Shown here one piece after another: positions 17,495-26,490 of a stretch of 64,000 nt of DNA; within the stretch, counting starts at the first letter, position 1, and every line of letters starts with the position of its first letter. The stretch covers positions 1-64,000 of the forward strand of contig CBFHOG010000003.1 in assembly GCA_965657545.1 (NCBI GenBank), given 5' to 3'. The position numbers were made by a program, and so were the translations under genes. The notes below the pieces were generated by a model. That model saw nothing but the letters and a program-made list of their open reading frames with translations. It made no database searches and was not told where the DNA came from. The DNA is from UBA7446 sp965657545 (GTDB lineage Bacteria; Bacteroidota; Bacteroidia; Flavobacteriales; Flavobacteriaceae).

Positions 17495-18484
17495 TTAATA
17501 GCTAAAAACTTCAATGGAACTCAACTTCCCACCGCCTCTTTTTTCACTACCAGCCGCCACATAAATAGCGTTTTTATGCACAACTGCTGAAGTACCGTGT
17601 CTTCCTACTTTCATGGGTGCCAACAGTGTCCATTCCCCAGTTGTGACATTTAATTTTTGTGTTTGATTATGTGCGAGCTTTTGATTGCTTTCACCCCCGA
17701 AATAAATCAAATCATTATTTAGTTTCACAACAGATCCTGCCGCGGTGGGAACAGGCAAGGTTTTTTTCATGTTAAACCATTTCTGAAGTTCATAATCGTA
17801 ATAATCAACCTCCGGAACGGTAGCGCCAAAAAACGCCCCAAAGTTTTTGGGATAATGCACACTGGTGTTTCGTCCTCCAATCCAATAAAGTTTGTTGTTA
17901 TGCACCACGGCACTAAAGTGATCGCGAATATGAGGCGCATCGGTTAAGGTTTCCCATGTATTTGTTTTTGGATCAAAACAATCAAAATAATTGGTTGTAC
18001 CACTTGTGTGACCTAGTTTAATACCGCCTGCTAGGTAGATTTTATCATTATAAACAACAGCTCCTGCACCACCACGTTGCCTGCTTTTTGGAATTGCGGC
18101 ACCTTTTTCCCAAGTATCTTTTTTGGGATAATACATCCATACGTGTTCAAGTGGTTTTTCTTTGGGGTAACGCCCCGTCATTCCACCAACAATATAGATG
18201 ATATCTTTATAAACAACTGCTTGGAAATGATGAATTTCAATGGGCGATTTTCCTTTGGCTTTCCAACGTTTGGTTTTGGGGTTAAATACATCAACAGGAT
18301 GAATACCACGTCCCCCAATCAAATAGAATTTTCCTTTATATCCAACAAAAGCATTTTCATGACGTCCGTTAGGTAATTCTTTTGTTTCAATGGTTTCCCA
18401 TGTATATTCCTGAATTTGTGCCGTAACACCACCACAAAATAGTATAAAAACGACAGGAATAATACAACCAAACAGATATCTCAT
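17495..18484 (-). CDS. Secreted Kelch-repeat beta-propeller protein
   Basis: This 329-residue protein has a signal peptide (about residues 1-22) and then six Kelch motifs, visible as repeated YLIGGR, YIVGGM, YLAGGI, YWIGGR, YFGGE and YVAAGS strands, each followed by a W-containing turn about 20 residues later. This predicts a six-bladed propeller outside the cytoplasm. No enzymatic domain or T9SS sorting domain is visible. Kelch propellers commonly bind proteins or glycans, and a sialate-mutarotase-like role is possible. It converges on cmk. Confidence 0.8.
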   Translation of the reverse strand: MRYLFGCIIPVVFILFCGGVTAQIQEYTWETIETKELPNGRHENAFVGYKGKFYLIGGRGIHPVDVFNPKTKRWKAKGKSPIEIHHFQAVVYKDIIYIVGGMTGRYPKEKPLEHVWMYYPKKDTWEKGAAIPKSRQRGGAGAVVYNDKIYLAGGIKLGHTSGTTNYFDCFDPKTNTWETLTDAPHIRDHFSAVVHNNKLYWIGGRNTSVHYPKNFGAFFGATVPEVDYYDYELQKWFNMKKTLPVPTAAGSVVKLNNDLIYFGGESNQKLAHNQTQKLNVTTGEWTLLAPMKVGRHGTSAVVHKNAIYVAAGSEKRGGGKLSSIEVFSY

Positions 18485-18527
18485 TATCTATAAATTACAA
18501 TTGATTTGAGGTAAAAGTACTTAAGTT

Positions 18528-18557
18528 TTGCCTATATACATAAAAGCAGTACATTTG
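18528..18557 (+). promoter_or_regulatory. Promoter of rpsA (TTG-N19-TACATTTG)
   Basis: TTG (18528-18530), a 19-base spacer and TACATTTG (18550-18557) match the Bacteroidetes promoter consensus closely. It would produce a leader of about 100 bases before the rpsA ATG. Confidence 0.75.
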
Positions 18558-18568
18558 CGCACCTCTTG

Positions 18569-18633
18569 AAAAGCGCTTTAGAGTAATATCGAGAGAAAAA
18601 CTAATATAAACCCTTCTGTAAAGCAGCGCTTTT
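18569..18633 (+). promoter_or_regulatory. Structured 5' leader of rpsA
   Basis: Within the rpsA leader the octamer AAAAGCGC (18569-18576) is perfectly complementary to GCGCTTTT (18626-18633), and the second arm can alternatively pair locally (AAAGC with GCTTT around an AGC loop). Two exclusive structures are therefore possible. S1 is autoregulated through its leader in E. coli; the same here is an inference. Confidence 0.4.
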
Positions 18634-18665
18634 ACTCAGTTTAGCAGAATACAAACAAACGCAGC

Positions 18666-20528
18666 ATGGCTGACGAAAACCAACCCCTAGAGGAAGCAAC
18701 ACAAGAAGTTGCTCCTGCCCAAACCACTACTGAAGATGTACAATCTGAAACAGTAGAAACACCACAAGAAGATACCACACCAACCGTTTCACCTGATGAA
18801 TTTTTAGCCAATTTTGACTGGCAAAATTACGAAGAGGGCATTGAAGCTGTTGAAGATGGCAAGCTAAAAGAATTTGAAACGCTTGTAGCTGAAAATTTTG
18901 TTGATACGCAAGGATCTGATGTTGTTCAAGGAAAAGTAATCCACATGACAGATCGCGAAGCGATTATTGACATCAACGCTAAATCTGAAGGCGTTATTTC
19001 ATTGAATGAATTTCGTTACAACCCTGACCTAAAAGTAGGTGACACGGTTGAAGTAATGATTGACACTCGTGAAGATAAAACAGGTCAACTTATATTATCA
19101 CACCGTAAGGCACGTACCATCATGGCATGGGATCGTGTAAATGCTGCTCACGATACGCAAGAAGTGGTAACAGGATTTGTTAAGTGTCGTACCAAAGGTG
19201 GAATGATTGTCGATGTATTTGGTATTGAGGCATTCTTGCCTGGTTCGCAAATTGATGTGAAGCCAATTCGTGATTACGATCAGTACGTAAACAAAAACAT
19301 GGAATTTAAGATTGTTAAAATCAACCATGAGTTTAAAAACGTTGTAGTATCGCACAAAGCACTGATTGAGGCTGATATCGAAGAACAGAAGAAAGAAATC
19401 ATTTCGCAGCTTGAAAAAGGTCAAGTTCTTGAAGGAACTGTGAAAAACATTACATCTTATGGGGTGTTTATCGACCTTGGAGGCGTAGATGGATTGGTAC
19501 ACATTACCGATCTTTCTTGGAACCGTATCAACCATCCAAGTGAAATTTTGGAAGTGGAGCAACAGCTCAACGTGGTAATCCTTGACTTTGATGATGATAA
19601 GTCACGTATCCAATTAGGTGTAAAACAACTTACGCAACACCCATGGGAAGCCATTGGCGATACCATGAAAGAGGGTGAAACAGTTAAAGGTAAAGTTACA
19701 GTTATTGCTGATTATGGTGCATTTGTTGAAGTAGCTCCTGGAGTAGAAGGACTTGTTCACGTTTCTGAAATGTCTTGGAGTACGCACTTGCGTTCTGCAC
19801 AAGACTTTGTGAAAGTTGGCGATGAGGTCGAAACGGTAATCCTCAACCTTGACCGAGAAGAGCGTAAAATGTCTTTGGGAATCAAGCAATTGACGCAAGA
19901 CCCTTGGACAGACATTACCATCAAATATCCGTTAGGATCTAAGCACACAGGTGTTGTAAGAAACTACACAAACTTTGGCGTGTTTGTAGAACTTGAAGAA
20001 GGTATTGATGGATTGATTTACATCTCTGACCTTTCTTGGACAAAGAAAGTGAAGCATCCTTCTGAGGTAGTAACAGTTGGTCAAGAACTCGATGTTATTG
20101 TTCTTGAACTTGATGTAGATGGACGTAAGCTCAGCCTTGGTCATAAACAAACAACTGACAATCCTTGGGAAAAATATGCCAAAGATTACGCTGAAGGTTC
20201 TGTTCACGAACTTGCATTGACTGAAATTGTTGACAAAGGTGCAACTATTGTCCTCAACGATGATATTACAGCTTTTGTTCCTGGACGTCACTTAGACAAA
20301 CAAGATGGAACAAAACTTACTAAAGGCGAAACTGCAGAGTTTAAAGTAATTGAGTTTAACAAAGACTTTAAGCGTGTTGTGATGTCACATGCTGCTATAT
20401 ACAAAGGTGTTGAAGCAGATAATGTTAAAACAGCTAAACGCAAAATGTCAGACAGTGCAGAAAAATCTACTCTTGGTGATTTGGACGCTCTTGCAGCACT
20501 AAAGCGTAAGATGGATGGCGATGCTTAA
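18666..20528 (+). CDS. rpsA: 30S ribosomal protein S1
   Basis: This 620-residue protein has an acidic Glu/Thr-rich N-terminal extension (about residues 1-50), followed by six S1/OB-fold repeats. Conserved repeat cores are visible: VTGFVKCRTKGGMIVDVFG, ITSYGVFIDLGGVDGLVHITDLSW, IADYGAFVEVAPGVEGLVHVSEMSW and NYTNFGVFVELEEGIDGLIYISDLSW-like segments. S1 binds mRNA on the 30S subunit. The acidic extension and length are usual in Bacteroidetes. It is a single-gene unit, with its own promoter, structured leader and strong terminator. Confidence 0.96.
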   Translation: MADENQPLEEATQEVAPAQTTTEDVQSETVETPQEDTTPTVSPDEFLANFDWQNYEEGIEAVEDGKLKEFETLVAENFVDTQGSDVVQGKVIHMTDREAIIDINAKSEGVISLNEFRYNPDLKVGDTVEVMIDTREDKTGQLILSHRKARTIMAWDRVNAAHDTQEVVTGFVKCRTKGGMIVDVFGIEAFLPGSQIDVKPIRDYDQYVNKNMEFKIVKINHEFKNVVVSHKALIEADIEEQKKEIISQLEKGQVLEGTVKNITSYGVFIDLGGVDGLVHITDLSWNRINHPSEILEVEQQLNVVILDFDDDKSRIQLGVKQLTQHPWEAIGDTMKEGETVKGKVTVIADYGAFVEVAPGVEGLVHVSEMSWSTHLRSAQDFVKVGDEVETVILNLDREERKMSLGIKQLTQDPWTDITIKYPLGSKHTGVVRNYTNFGVFVELEEGIDGLIYISDLSWTKKVKHPSEVVTVGQELDVIVLELDVDGRKLSLGHKQTTDNPWEKYAKDYAEGSVHELALTEIVDKGATIVLNDDITAFVPGRHLDKQDGTKLTKGETAEFKVIEFNKDFKRVVMSHAAIYKGVEADNVKTAKRKMSDSAEKSTLGDLDALAALKRKMDGDA

Positions 20529-20548
20529 ATCGACATAAGCTAAAAAAC

Positions 20549-20577
20549 AAAAGGGGCGTTAAACGCCCCTTTTTTTA
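20549..20577 (+). terminator. Bidirectional terminator between rpsA and leuB
   Basis: GGGGCGT / ACGCCCC with a TAA loop (20553-20569) is flanked by AAAA before and TTTTTTT after. It follows rpsA on the plus strand and also lies directly after the minus-strand leuB stop, so it can serve both. Confidence 0.88.
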
Positions 20578-21633
20578 TGCAATATTTTTAGCGATAAAAT
20601 CGCCTACTTGTGAAGTGGTATATTTATTTTCAGGGAAAACTTCTGGGGTACAAACTCCTTGAGCAAGTGCCAAATCCACAGCTGCGGTAATGGCTTTGGC
20701 TTCCTTGTCCATATCAAAATGCGTAAGCATCATGGCTGCAGAAAGTATCATGGCAATAGGGTTTGCAATTCCTTTTCCTGCGCCTTGCGGAAACGAACCG
20801 TGAATGGGTTCAAAAAGCGCATGTGTTTCTCCTACAGATGCTGATGGTAACAACCCTATAGACCCCCCAATAACGCTACCTTCATCTGATATGATGTCGC
20901 CAAATAGATTACTGGTCAAGAGCACATCAAACTGGCTTGGAGCCAAAATCATCTGCATGGCAGCATTATCTACAAATAAAAATCGGAGCTCAACATCGCT
21001 GTATTCAGACTCGTGTAATTCAGTTATTACTCTACGCCACAGTCTAGAAGATTCCAATACATTGGCTTTGTCAATTAGCGTAAGTATGTTTTTTCTTTTT
21101 CTAGCTGCAGCAAAAGCCAAACGCCCAATACGTTCAATTTCTAAGCGGCTATATTCACATAAGTCAGATGCGGTATTTTGATCCTCAGATAATTTTTTTT
21201 CACCAAAATATATTCCACCTGTAAGCTCGCGGTACATGACAAAATCGGTGCCTTTTACACGATCTTCTTTTAGTGGTGATTGGTGTAACAAGGCGTCAAA
21301 TGTTTTTACAGGGCGGATATTGGTAAATAACCCCAATGCTTTCCGAATGGCAAGTAATCCTTGTTCTGGACGCACTTTTGCAGTGGGGTCGTTGTCGTAT
21401 TTTGGATCACCGATAGCGCCAAAAAGCACCGCATCGCTTTCTAAGCTTGCTTTTAGGGTAGCAGCTGGAAGCGGCTCACCTGTTTTGTCAATGGCAATAG
21501 CGCCCATATCGGCATACGTATAGACAAAATCGTGTCCAAATTTTTCTGCAACAGCATCTAAAACTTTAACGGCTTCTTGCACAATTTCAGGTCCAATCCC
21601 ATCACCAGGAAGTACGGCAATTTGTTTTTTCAT
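20575..21633 (-). CDS. leuB: 3-isopropylmalate dehydrogenase
   Basis: This 352-residue NAD-dependent decarboxylating dehydrogenase carries out the third step of leucine synthesis. I start at MKKQIAVLPGDGIGPE (ATG 21633); the longer frame overlaps leuD. The GDGIGPE motif, RPEQGLLAIRK substrate-binding region, RLEIERIGR, the signature DNAAMQMILAPSQFDVLLT-like block and GSAP-equivalent HGS segment are present. It is the last gene of leuA-leuC-leuD-leuB. Confidence 0.95.
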   Translation of the reverse strand: MKKQIAVLPGDGIGPEIVQEAVKVLDAVAEKFGHDFVYTYADMGAIAIDKTGEPLPAATLKASLESDAVLFGAIGDPKYDNDPTAKVRPEQGLLAIRKALGLFTNIRPVKTFDALLHQSPLKEDRVKGTDFVMYRELTGGIYFGEKKLSEDQNTASDLCEYSRLEIERIGRLAFAAARKRKNILTLIDKANVLESSRLWRRVITELHESEYSDVELRFLFVDNAAMQMILAPSQFDVLLTSNLFGDIISDEGSVIGGSIGLLPSASVGETHALFEPIHGSFPQGAGKGIANPIAMILSAAMMLTHFDMDKEAKAITAAVDLALAQGVCTPEVFPENKYTTSQVGDFIAKNIA

Positions 21634-21652
21634 CTTTAGTTGTTCTGTTGTT

Positions 21653-22237
21653 TTACGAACGATTTTGTTCAAATGCTATGATCGCTTCTTTTTGGCTTAA
21701 TAGATAGTCAATATCGTCGTAGCCGTTAATCATACACATTTTTTTATATGCATTGATTTCGAATGGAATGACAATACCCGCTTCGTCGATACTAAATTGT
21801 TGCGCTTCTAAATCTACTTTGGCTTGTATGGATGAATTGTTGTCAATAGCAGTAAAAATAGCTTGTAATTCATCAGCTGAAACCTGAATTGGAAGGATGC
21901 CGTTGTTGAGCGCATTGCCTTTAAATATATCAGCAAAAAAGCTAGACACCACCACGCGAAACCCATAGTCTGCTAATGCCCAAGCAGCGTGCTCGCGGCT
22001 AGAGCCACAACCAAAATTATTTCCCGCAACTAGAATTTTTCCAGCATATGCATCGTTGTTAAGCACAAAATCTTTGGCTTGGTTGTCATTTGTAAAACGC
22101 CAATCACGAAACAAGTTTTCCCCAAAACCTTTACGGTCAGTGGCTTTTAAAAACCTAGCCGGAATGATTTGATCCGTATCTACATTTTCAATAGTGAGTG
22201 GAACCATGCCACTTTCTAAAATTTCAAATTTTTCCAT
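21653..22237 (-). CDS. leuD: 3-isopropylmalate dehydratase small subunit
   Basis: This 194-residue swivelling-domain subunit of isopropylmalate isomerase has the substrate-recognition NVDTDQIIPARFLK, the GCGSSREHAAWAL loop and FADIFKGNALNNGILP. It acts with LeuC to isomerise 2- to 3-isopropylmalate. Its start overlaps the leuC stop by one base (TAATG), indicating coupling. Length is standard. Confidence 0.95.
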   Translation of the reverse strand: MEKFEILESGMVPLTIENVDTDQIIPARFLKATDRKGFGENLFRDWRFTNDNQAKDFVLNNDAYAGKILVAGNNFGCGSSREHAAWALADYGFRVVVSSFFADIFKGNALNNGILPIQVSADELQAIFTAIDNNSSIQAKVDLEAQQFSIDEAGIVIPFEINAYKKMCMINGYDDIDYLLSQKEAIIAFEQNRS

Positions 22238-23613
22238 TACTGTTGACTTACATCTACAATTTTACCAGCTACCGCAGCTGCGGCTGCTGTAACGGGGCTT
22301 GCTAATAACGTTCGTGCGCCTTGTCCTTGTCGTCCTTCAAAATTTCGGTTTGAGGTTGAAACACAATAGGCTTCTGCGGGAATTTTGTCGTCGTTCATGG
22401 CTAAACATGCCGAACAACCGGGTTGACGTAATACAAATCCTGCTTCTTCAAAAACACGGTCTAGGCCTTCAGCAACAATTTGTTTTGCTACTTGTTGCGA
22501 GCCAGGAACGATCAAAGCTGATACATCGGGTGATTTTTGTTTTCCTTTTACATATTGAGCTGCAGCTCTAAAATCTTCAATTCTTGAATTGGTGCAGCTG
22601 CCAATAAATACATGGCTGATGGGCATGTGCAACAAGCTGCTACCTGCCTTTAGTCCCATGTAATTCAATGATTTGATAAAACTCGCATCGTCAGATTCTG
22701 GAATGGTTTCGCTAATTTTTATGCCCATACCCGGATTTGTTCCATAGGTAATCATGGGTCGTATATCGGCTGCGTCAAAATGATGCTCTAAGTCAAAAGA
22801 GGCGCCGTCATCTGTTGGTAGTGTTTTCCAATACGCAATCTTTTGCTCTAGCGCTTTGTCTTTAGGAGCAAATTCGCGTCCAGTAACGTAATCAAAAGTA
22901 GTTTGATCGGGAGCAATCATACCACCACGAGCACCCATTTCAATACTCATATTACAAACGGTCATACGTCCTTCCATGCTCATTTGTTCAAAAACGCTTC
23001 CTGCAAACTCTACAAAATAGCCTGTACCTGCATCTGTGCCTAATTTGGCAATAATATATAGGACAACGTCTTTGGGTTGTACATCGGGATGTAAATCTCC
23101 AGAGACTGTTACACGCATGCTTTTAGGCTTGGCTACCAGTACGCATTGACTGGCGAAAACTTGTGCCACTTGGCTTGTGCCAATTCCAAACGCAATGGTA
23201 CCAAATGCACCGTGCGTAGAGGTATGGCTATCGCCACAAACCATGGTCATTCCAGGCTGGGTGACACCCAATTCTGGGCCAATAACGTGAACAATTCCTT
23301 GATATGGATGTCCTAATCCGTAAAGCGTTACGCCATATTGCTCACAGTTTTCAGAAAGCTGCTTCACTTGTTTGCGCGAAAGCGCATCTTGAATAGGCAA
23401 ATGCTGATTTTCGGTTGGCACGTTGTGGTCTGCGGTCGCAACAACTTGCTTGGGTCTAAAAAGAGGGATTTCTTTTTCTTCCAATACGTTAAAAGCTTGC
23501 GGACTGGTAACTTCGTGGATTAAATGTTTGTCAATGTACAAGATGTCTGGGCCGTTTTCTACGGATGATACCACATGGCTATCCCAAACTTTATCGAAAA
23601 GTGTTTTTTTCAT
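22237..23613 (-). CDS. leuC: 3-isopropylmalate dehydratase large subunit
   Basis: This 458-residue aconitase-family subunit carries the [4Fe-4S] cluster. The ligand cysteines are visible in FIGSCTNSR and in PGCSACLAMN. CGDSHTSTHGAFG and MGARGGMIAPDQTT are further aconitase signatures. It works with LeuD encoded immediately downstream. The length matches bacterial LeuC (about 465). Confidence 0.95.
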   Translation of the reverse strand: MKKTLFDKVWDSHVVSSVENGPDILYIDKHLIHEVTSPQAFNVLEEKEIPLFRPKQVVATADHNVPTENQHLPIQDALSRKQVKQLSENCEQYGVTLYGLGHPYQGIVHVIGPELGVTQPGMTMVCGDSHTSTHGAFGTIAFGIGTSQVAQVFASQCVLVAKPKSMRVTVSGDLHPDVQPKDVVLYIIAKLGTDAGTGYFVEFAGSVFEQMSMEGRMTVCNMSIEMGARGGMIAPDQTTFDYVTGREFAPKDKALEQKIAYWKTLPTDDGASFDLEHHFDAADIRPMITYGTNPGMGIKISETIPESDDASFIKSLNYMGLKAGSSLLHMPISHVFIGSCTNSRIEDFRAAAQYVKGKQKSPDVSALIVPGSQQVAKQIVAEGLDRVFEEAGFVLRQPGCSACLAMNDDKIPAEAYCVSTSNRNFEGRQGQGARTLLASPVTAAAAAVAGKIVDVSQQ

Positions 23614-23619
23614 GTAGAT

Positions 23620-24777
23620 TTAACTAATTCCGGCGGTTTTCACGATTTCAGGAATATCGTCGTCGGTAATTTCTTTCTTTTTATCTGCAAAAGTTAAAAA
23701 AGTGGCATATGCCAAATCAAGTTCATCTTTAGTAAGTTCTATGCCAATATTTTTAGCGCGATAGGCAAGTGCGGCACGTCCGCTGCGTGCAGTAAGCACG
23801 ATAGAAGAGGTGTCCACTCCAACGTCATGCGGATTGATAATTTCGTAGGTTTCTCTGTTTTTAATTACGCCATCTTGGTGAATTCCAGAGCTATGTGCAA
23901 ATGCGTTTGCACCTACAATGGCTTTGTTTGGTTGCACCACCATGCCCATGGCTTCGGAAACCATACGGCTGGTTTCAGATAACAATTGCGTTTGAATATT
24001 GGTGTCAAGGCCTAAATTAGGATGCTGACGCATAATCATAACCACTTCTTCCAAAGAAGTGTTTCCTGCGCGCTCTCCAATACCGTTAATGGTACACTCA
24101 ATTTGACGTGCTCCGTTGATAACTCCCGAAATGGAGTTAGCTGTTGCCAAACCTAAATCGTTATGACAATGACAGGAAAGCGTTGCCTTGTGAATAGAAG
24201 GCACATGCTCCATTAAATACTTTATTTTGGCACCGTATTCTTCTGGAAGGCAATACCCAGTCGTGTCGGGAATATTTAATACCGTAGCTCCTGCCTGTAT
24301 CATCGCCTCACATACTTGTGCCAGATAGGCATTTTCGGTTCTTCCTGCGTCTTCGGCATAGAACTCAATATCTTCTACAAACTTTTTGGCATGCTTCACA
24401 GCAGCTACACCGCGTTCAATGATTTTCTCACGCGTAGAGCGAAATTTATGCTGTATGTGCGAATCTGAAGTGCCTATTCCTGTGTGAATACGTGCACGTT
24501 TGGCAGGTTTCAGTGCCTCAGCTGCGACTTCAATATCTTTTTGTACCGCACGTGTAAGCCCACAAACAATGGCATTTTGTACTGTTTTGGCAACATCACT
24601 AACGGCTTCAAAATCTCCAGGGGAGGAAATGGGAAAACCAGCTTCTATAATATCTACACCGAGTATGTCGAGGCGCTTAGCAAGAATCAACTTTTGTTCT
24701 TTGTTTAATTTACAGCCAGGCACCTGTTCGCCATCGCGTAGCGTAGTATCAAATATTTGAACGTGTTCTTTTCCCAT
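23620..24777 (-). CDS. leuA: 2-isopropylmalate synthase (short form)
   Basis: This 385-residue enzyme condenses acetyl-CoA with 2-oxoisovalerate, the committed step to leucine. The TIM-barrel signature DTTLRDGEQVPGCKLN (about 10-25), the metal-binding HCHNDLGLA and GIHQDGVIKN are present. The protein ends near residue 385, whereas E. coli LeuA has 523 residues. The C-terminal leucine-binding regulatory domain therefore appears to be absent. The gene leads the leuACDB operon. Homocitrate- and citramalate-synthase relatives are less likely given the operon. Confidence 0.93.
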   Translation of the reverse strand: MGKEHVQIFDTTLRDGEQVPGCKLNKEQKLILAKRLDILGVDIIEAGFPISSPGDFEAVSDVAKTVQNAIVCGLTRAVQKDIEVAAEALKPAKRARIHTGIGTSDSHIQHKFRSTREKIIERGVAAVKHAKKFVEDIEFYAEDAGRTENAYLAQVCEAMIQAGATVLNIPDTTGYCLPEEYGAKIKYLMEHVPSIHKATLSCHCHNDLGLATANSISGVINGARQIECTINGIGERAGNTSLEEVVMIMRQHPNLGLDTNIQTQLLSETSRMVSEAMGMVVQPNKAIVGANAFAHSSGIHQDGVIKNRETYEIINPHDVGVDTSSIVLTARSGRAALAYRAKNIGIELTKDELDLAYATFLTFADKKKEITDDDIPEIVKTAGIS

Positions 24778-24795
24778 CCATTATAAGGTTAAAAG

Positions 24796-24803
24796 CAAAA
24801 GTA
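24796..24803 (-). promoter_or_regulatory. Candidate -7 element of the leuACDB operon
   Basis: TACTTTTG on the minus strand fits TAnnTTTG and lies 18 bases before the leuA ATG. No TTG is found at the ideal -33 distance, so support is partial. No attenuator or T-box was recognised. Confidence 0.4.
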
Positions 24804-24885
24804 ACTAATTTTAACAATTATGGAAGCGTAAATTGATTTCAAAATGCGAAAACTATGAATTGACGTGAATGATAATAAATTTATA

Positions 24886-25557
24886 TCATGAAACTGCATT
24901 CCACAACGCATCTTTTGGAGGTGGTGCCGTAAACGTCAGCGGTTCTTTTAATGTAGGGTGTGTTAGCGTCAGTTTTCGGGCATGCAAATGGATGCTACTG
25001 TCTTTATTGGGTCGTTTGGCTCCGTATTTCAAATCGCCTTTTATGATAAGTCCTTCTTTGCTAAGTTGCGCTCGTATTTGATGATGTCTCCCTGTTAGCA
25101 ATTCAATTTCAAGCAAGCTATATCGATCAAAGTCTTGTTTTTTAGTATAAATCAGTTCTGCCATTTTGCTATTGGGTACTTCCTTTTTATGAGCATACGA
25201 CTTGTTTTGTGCAGGCTTGCGTACCAAATAATGCTGTAATCGGGTAGGGGTTTCCTTTGGCGTTCCTGTCACCATTGCCCAATATATTTTTTGTGTTGAT
25301 TTTTCGGCAAATTGCTTGTTTAAACGTGTTAGCGCTTTTGATGTTTTTGCTAATACCAAAATACCGCTTGTAGGTCGGTCTAGCCTGTGGGGTAAGCCTA
25401 AATATACATTTCCTGGCTTTTGATCGCGAAGCTTTATCATGTGCTTACAGTTATCTAATGCGCACAAATCTCCTGAGTTATCCCCTTGCGAAAGCATGCC
25501 TGCTGGTTTGTTTATTACCAGCAAATGATTGTCTTCAAAAAGAATTTCAGGCTGCAA
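24886..25557 (-). CDS. RluA-family pseudouridine synthase
   Basis: This 223-residue RNA-modifying enzyme has the family motif GLPHRLDRPTSGILVLAK with the catalytic Asp in HRLDRPTSG, plus NHLLVINKPAGMLSQ near the N-terminus and a C-terminal RHHQIRAQL. There is no S4 domain. The only available start is TTG 25557, directly abutting the panB stop (TAA then TTG), which suggests translational coupling. Target RNA (23S rRNA or tRNA) cannot be assigned. Confidence 0.88.
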   Translation of the reverse strand: MQPEILFEDNHLLVINKPAGMLSQGDNSGDLCALDNCKHMIKLRDQKPGNVYLGLPHRLDRPTSGILVLAKTSKALTRLNKQFAEKSTQKIYWAMVTGTPKETPTRLQHYLVRKPAQNKSYAHKKEVPNSKMAELIYTKKQDFDRYSLLEIELLTGRHHQIRAQLSKEGLIIKGDLKYGAKRPNKDSSIHLHARKLTLTHPTLKEPLTFTAPPPKDALWNAVS

Positions 25558-26376
25558 TTAGTACTGTTCGTCTTTGTTTGGAAAATCGCTAGACTTTACG
25601 TCTTTGATGTAATGCTGCACGGCTTCTGTCATTTGCTCATACAAATTCATATATCTACGTAAAAATCGTGGGCTAAACTCTGTGGTAAGTCCCAGCATAT
25701 CGTGAAGTACCAATACTTGTCCGTCAACGCCATTTCCCGCGCCTATTCCAATAACAGGGATATTCACTGTTTTGGCTACTTTGGCAGCTAATGCAGCGGG
25801 AATCTTTTCAAGAACCAATGCAAAACAGCCTAACTGCTCAAGGAGCTTGGCATCTTCAATTAATTTTACAGCTTCTGCTTCTTCTCTGGCACGAACGGAA
25901 TAGGTTCCAAATTTATATATGGATTGTGGGGTGAGTCCAAGGTGTCCCATGACAGGTATTCCAGCATTTAAAATTCGCGTCATAGAATCTTTAATTTCGG
26001 CTCCTCCTTCAATTTTTATGGCATGCGCCCCTGCCTCTTTCATAATGCGAATTGAAGAGCGCAAGGCTTCTTTGGGATCGGATTGATAGCTTCCAAAAGG
26101 TAAGTCAACGACCACTAAGGCGCGTTTTACCGCCCGTACTACCGCAGAAGCATGATACAACATTTGATCGATAGTAATGGGAAGCGTTGTTTCGTGCCCA
26201 GACATGACGTTTGATGCTGAATCGCCAACTAAAATCACGTCTATATTTGCTGCATCAACGGCTTTTGCCATAGAGTAATCATAGGCAGTAAGCATGGAAA
26301 TCTTTTCTCCCTCTTGTTTCATTTCAAAGAGGGAATTTGTAGTCACGCGTTTATACGTTTTTTTAGCAGCTGACAT
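25558..26376 (-). CDS. panB: 3-methyl-2-oxobutanoate hydroxymethyltransferase
   Basis: This 272-residue enzyme transfers a hydroxymethyl group to 2-oxoisovalerate, giving ketopantoate, the first step of pantothenate and hence CoA synthesis. ISMLTAYDYSMAKAVDAA, ILVGDSASNVMSGHETTLP, the GGAEIKD strand and PVMGHLGLTPQS are PanB signatures, followed by PVIGIGAGNGVDGQVLV. The length is standard. It precedes an RluA-like gene in a two-gene unit. Confidence 0.95.
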   Translation of the reverse strand: MSAAKKTYKRVTTNSLFEMKQEGEKISMLTAYDYSMAKAVDAANIDVILVGDSASNVMSGHETTLPITIDQMLYHASAVVRAVKRALVVVDLPFGSYQSDPKEALRSSIRIMKEAGAHAIKIEGGAEIKDSMTRILNAGIPVMGHLGLTPQSIYKFGTYSVRAREEAEAVKLIEDAKLLEQLGCFALVLEKIPAALAAKVAKTVNIPVIGIGAGNGVDGQVLVLHDMLGLTTEFSPRFLRRYMNLYEQMTEAVQHYIKDVKSSDFPNKDEQY

Positions 26377-26390
26377 ATCATTCTTTTTGT

Positions 26391-26423
26391 CAAAAATACA
26401 CTATTGAAAGCATATCTAAACAA
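26391..26423 (-). promoter_or_regulatory. Promoter of panB (TTG-N22-TATTTTTG)
   Basis: On the minus strand TTG (26423-26421), 22 bases and TATTTTTG (26398-26391) fit the Bacteroidetes consensus, 14 bases before the panB ATG. Confidence 0.55.
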
Positions 26424-26490
26424 TATGACATCCTGTCAGTAAATTCAAATGGCATAATGATTGACTATGTTGAGAAAAATATTAATAGTA

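Noticed and set aside
26377..26490. CIRCE or other heat-shock operator before dnaK
   Set aside because: No TTAGCACTC-type inverted repeat was found in the 114-base gap.
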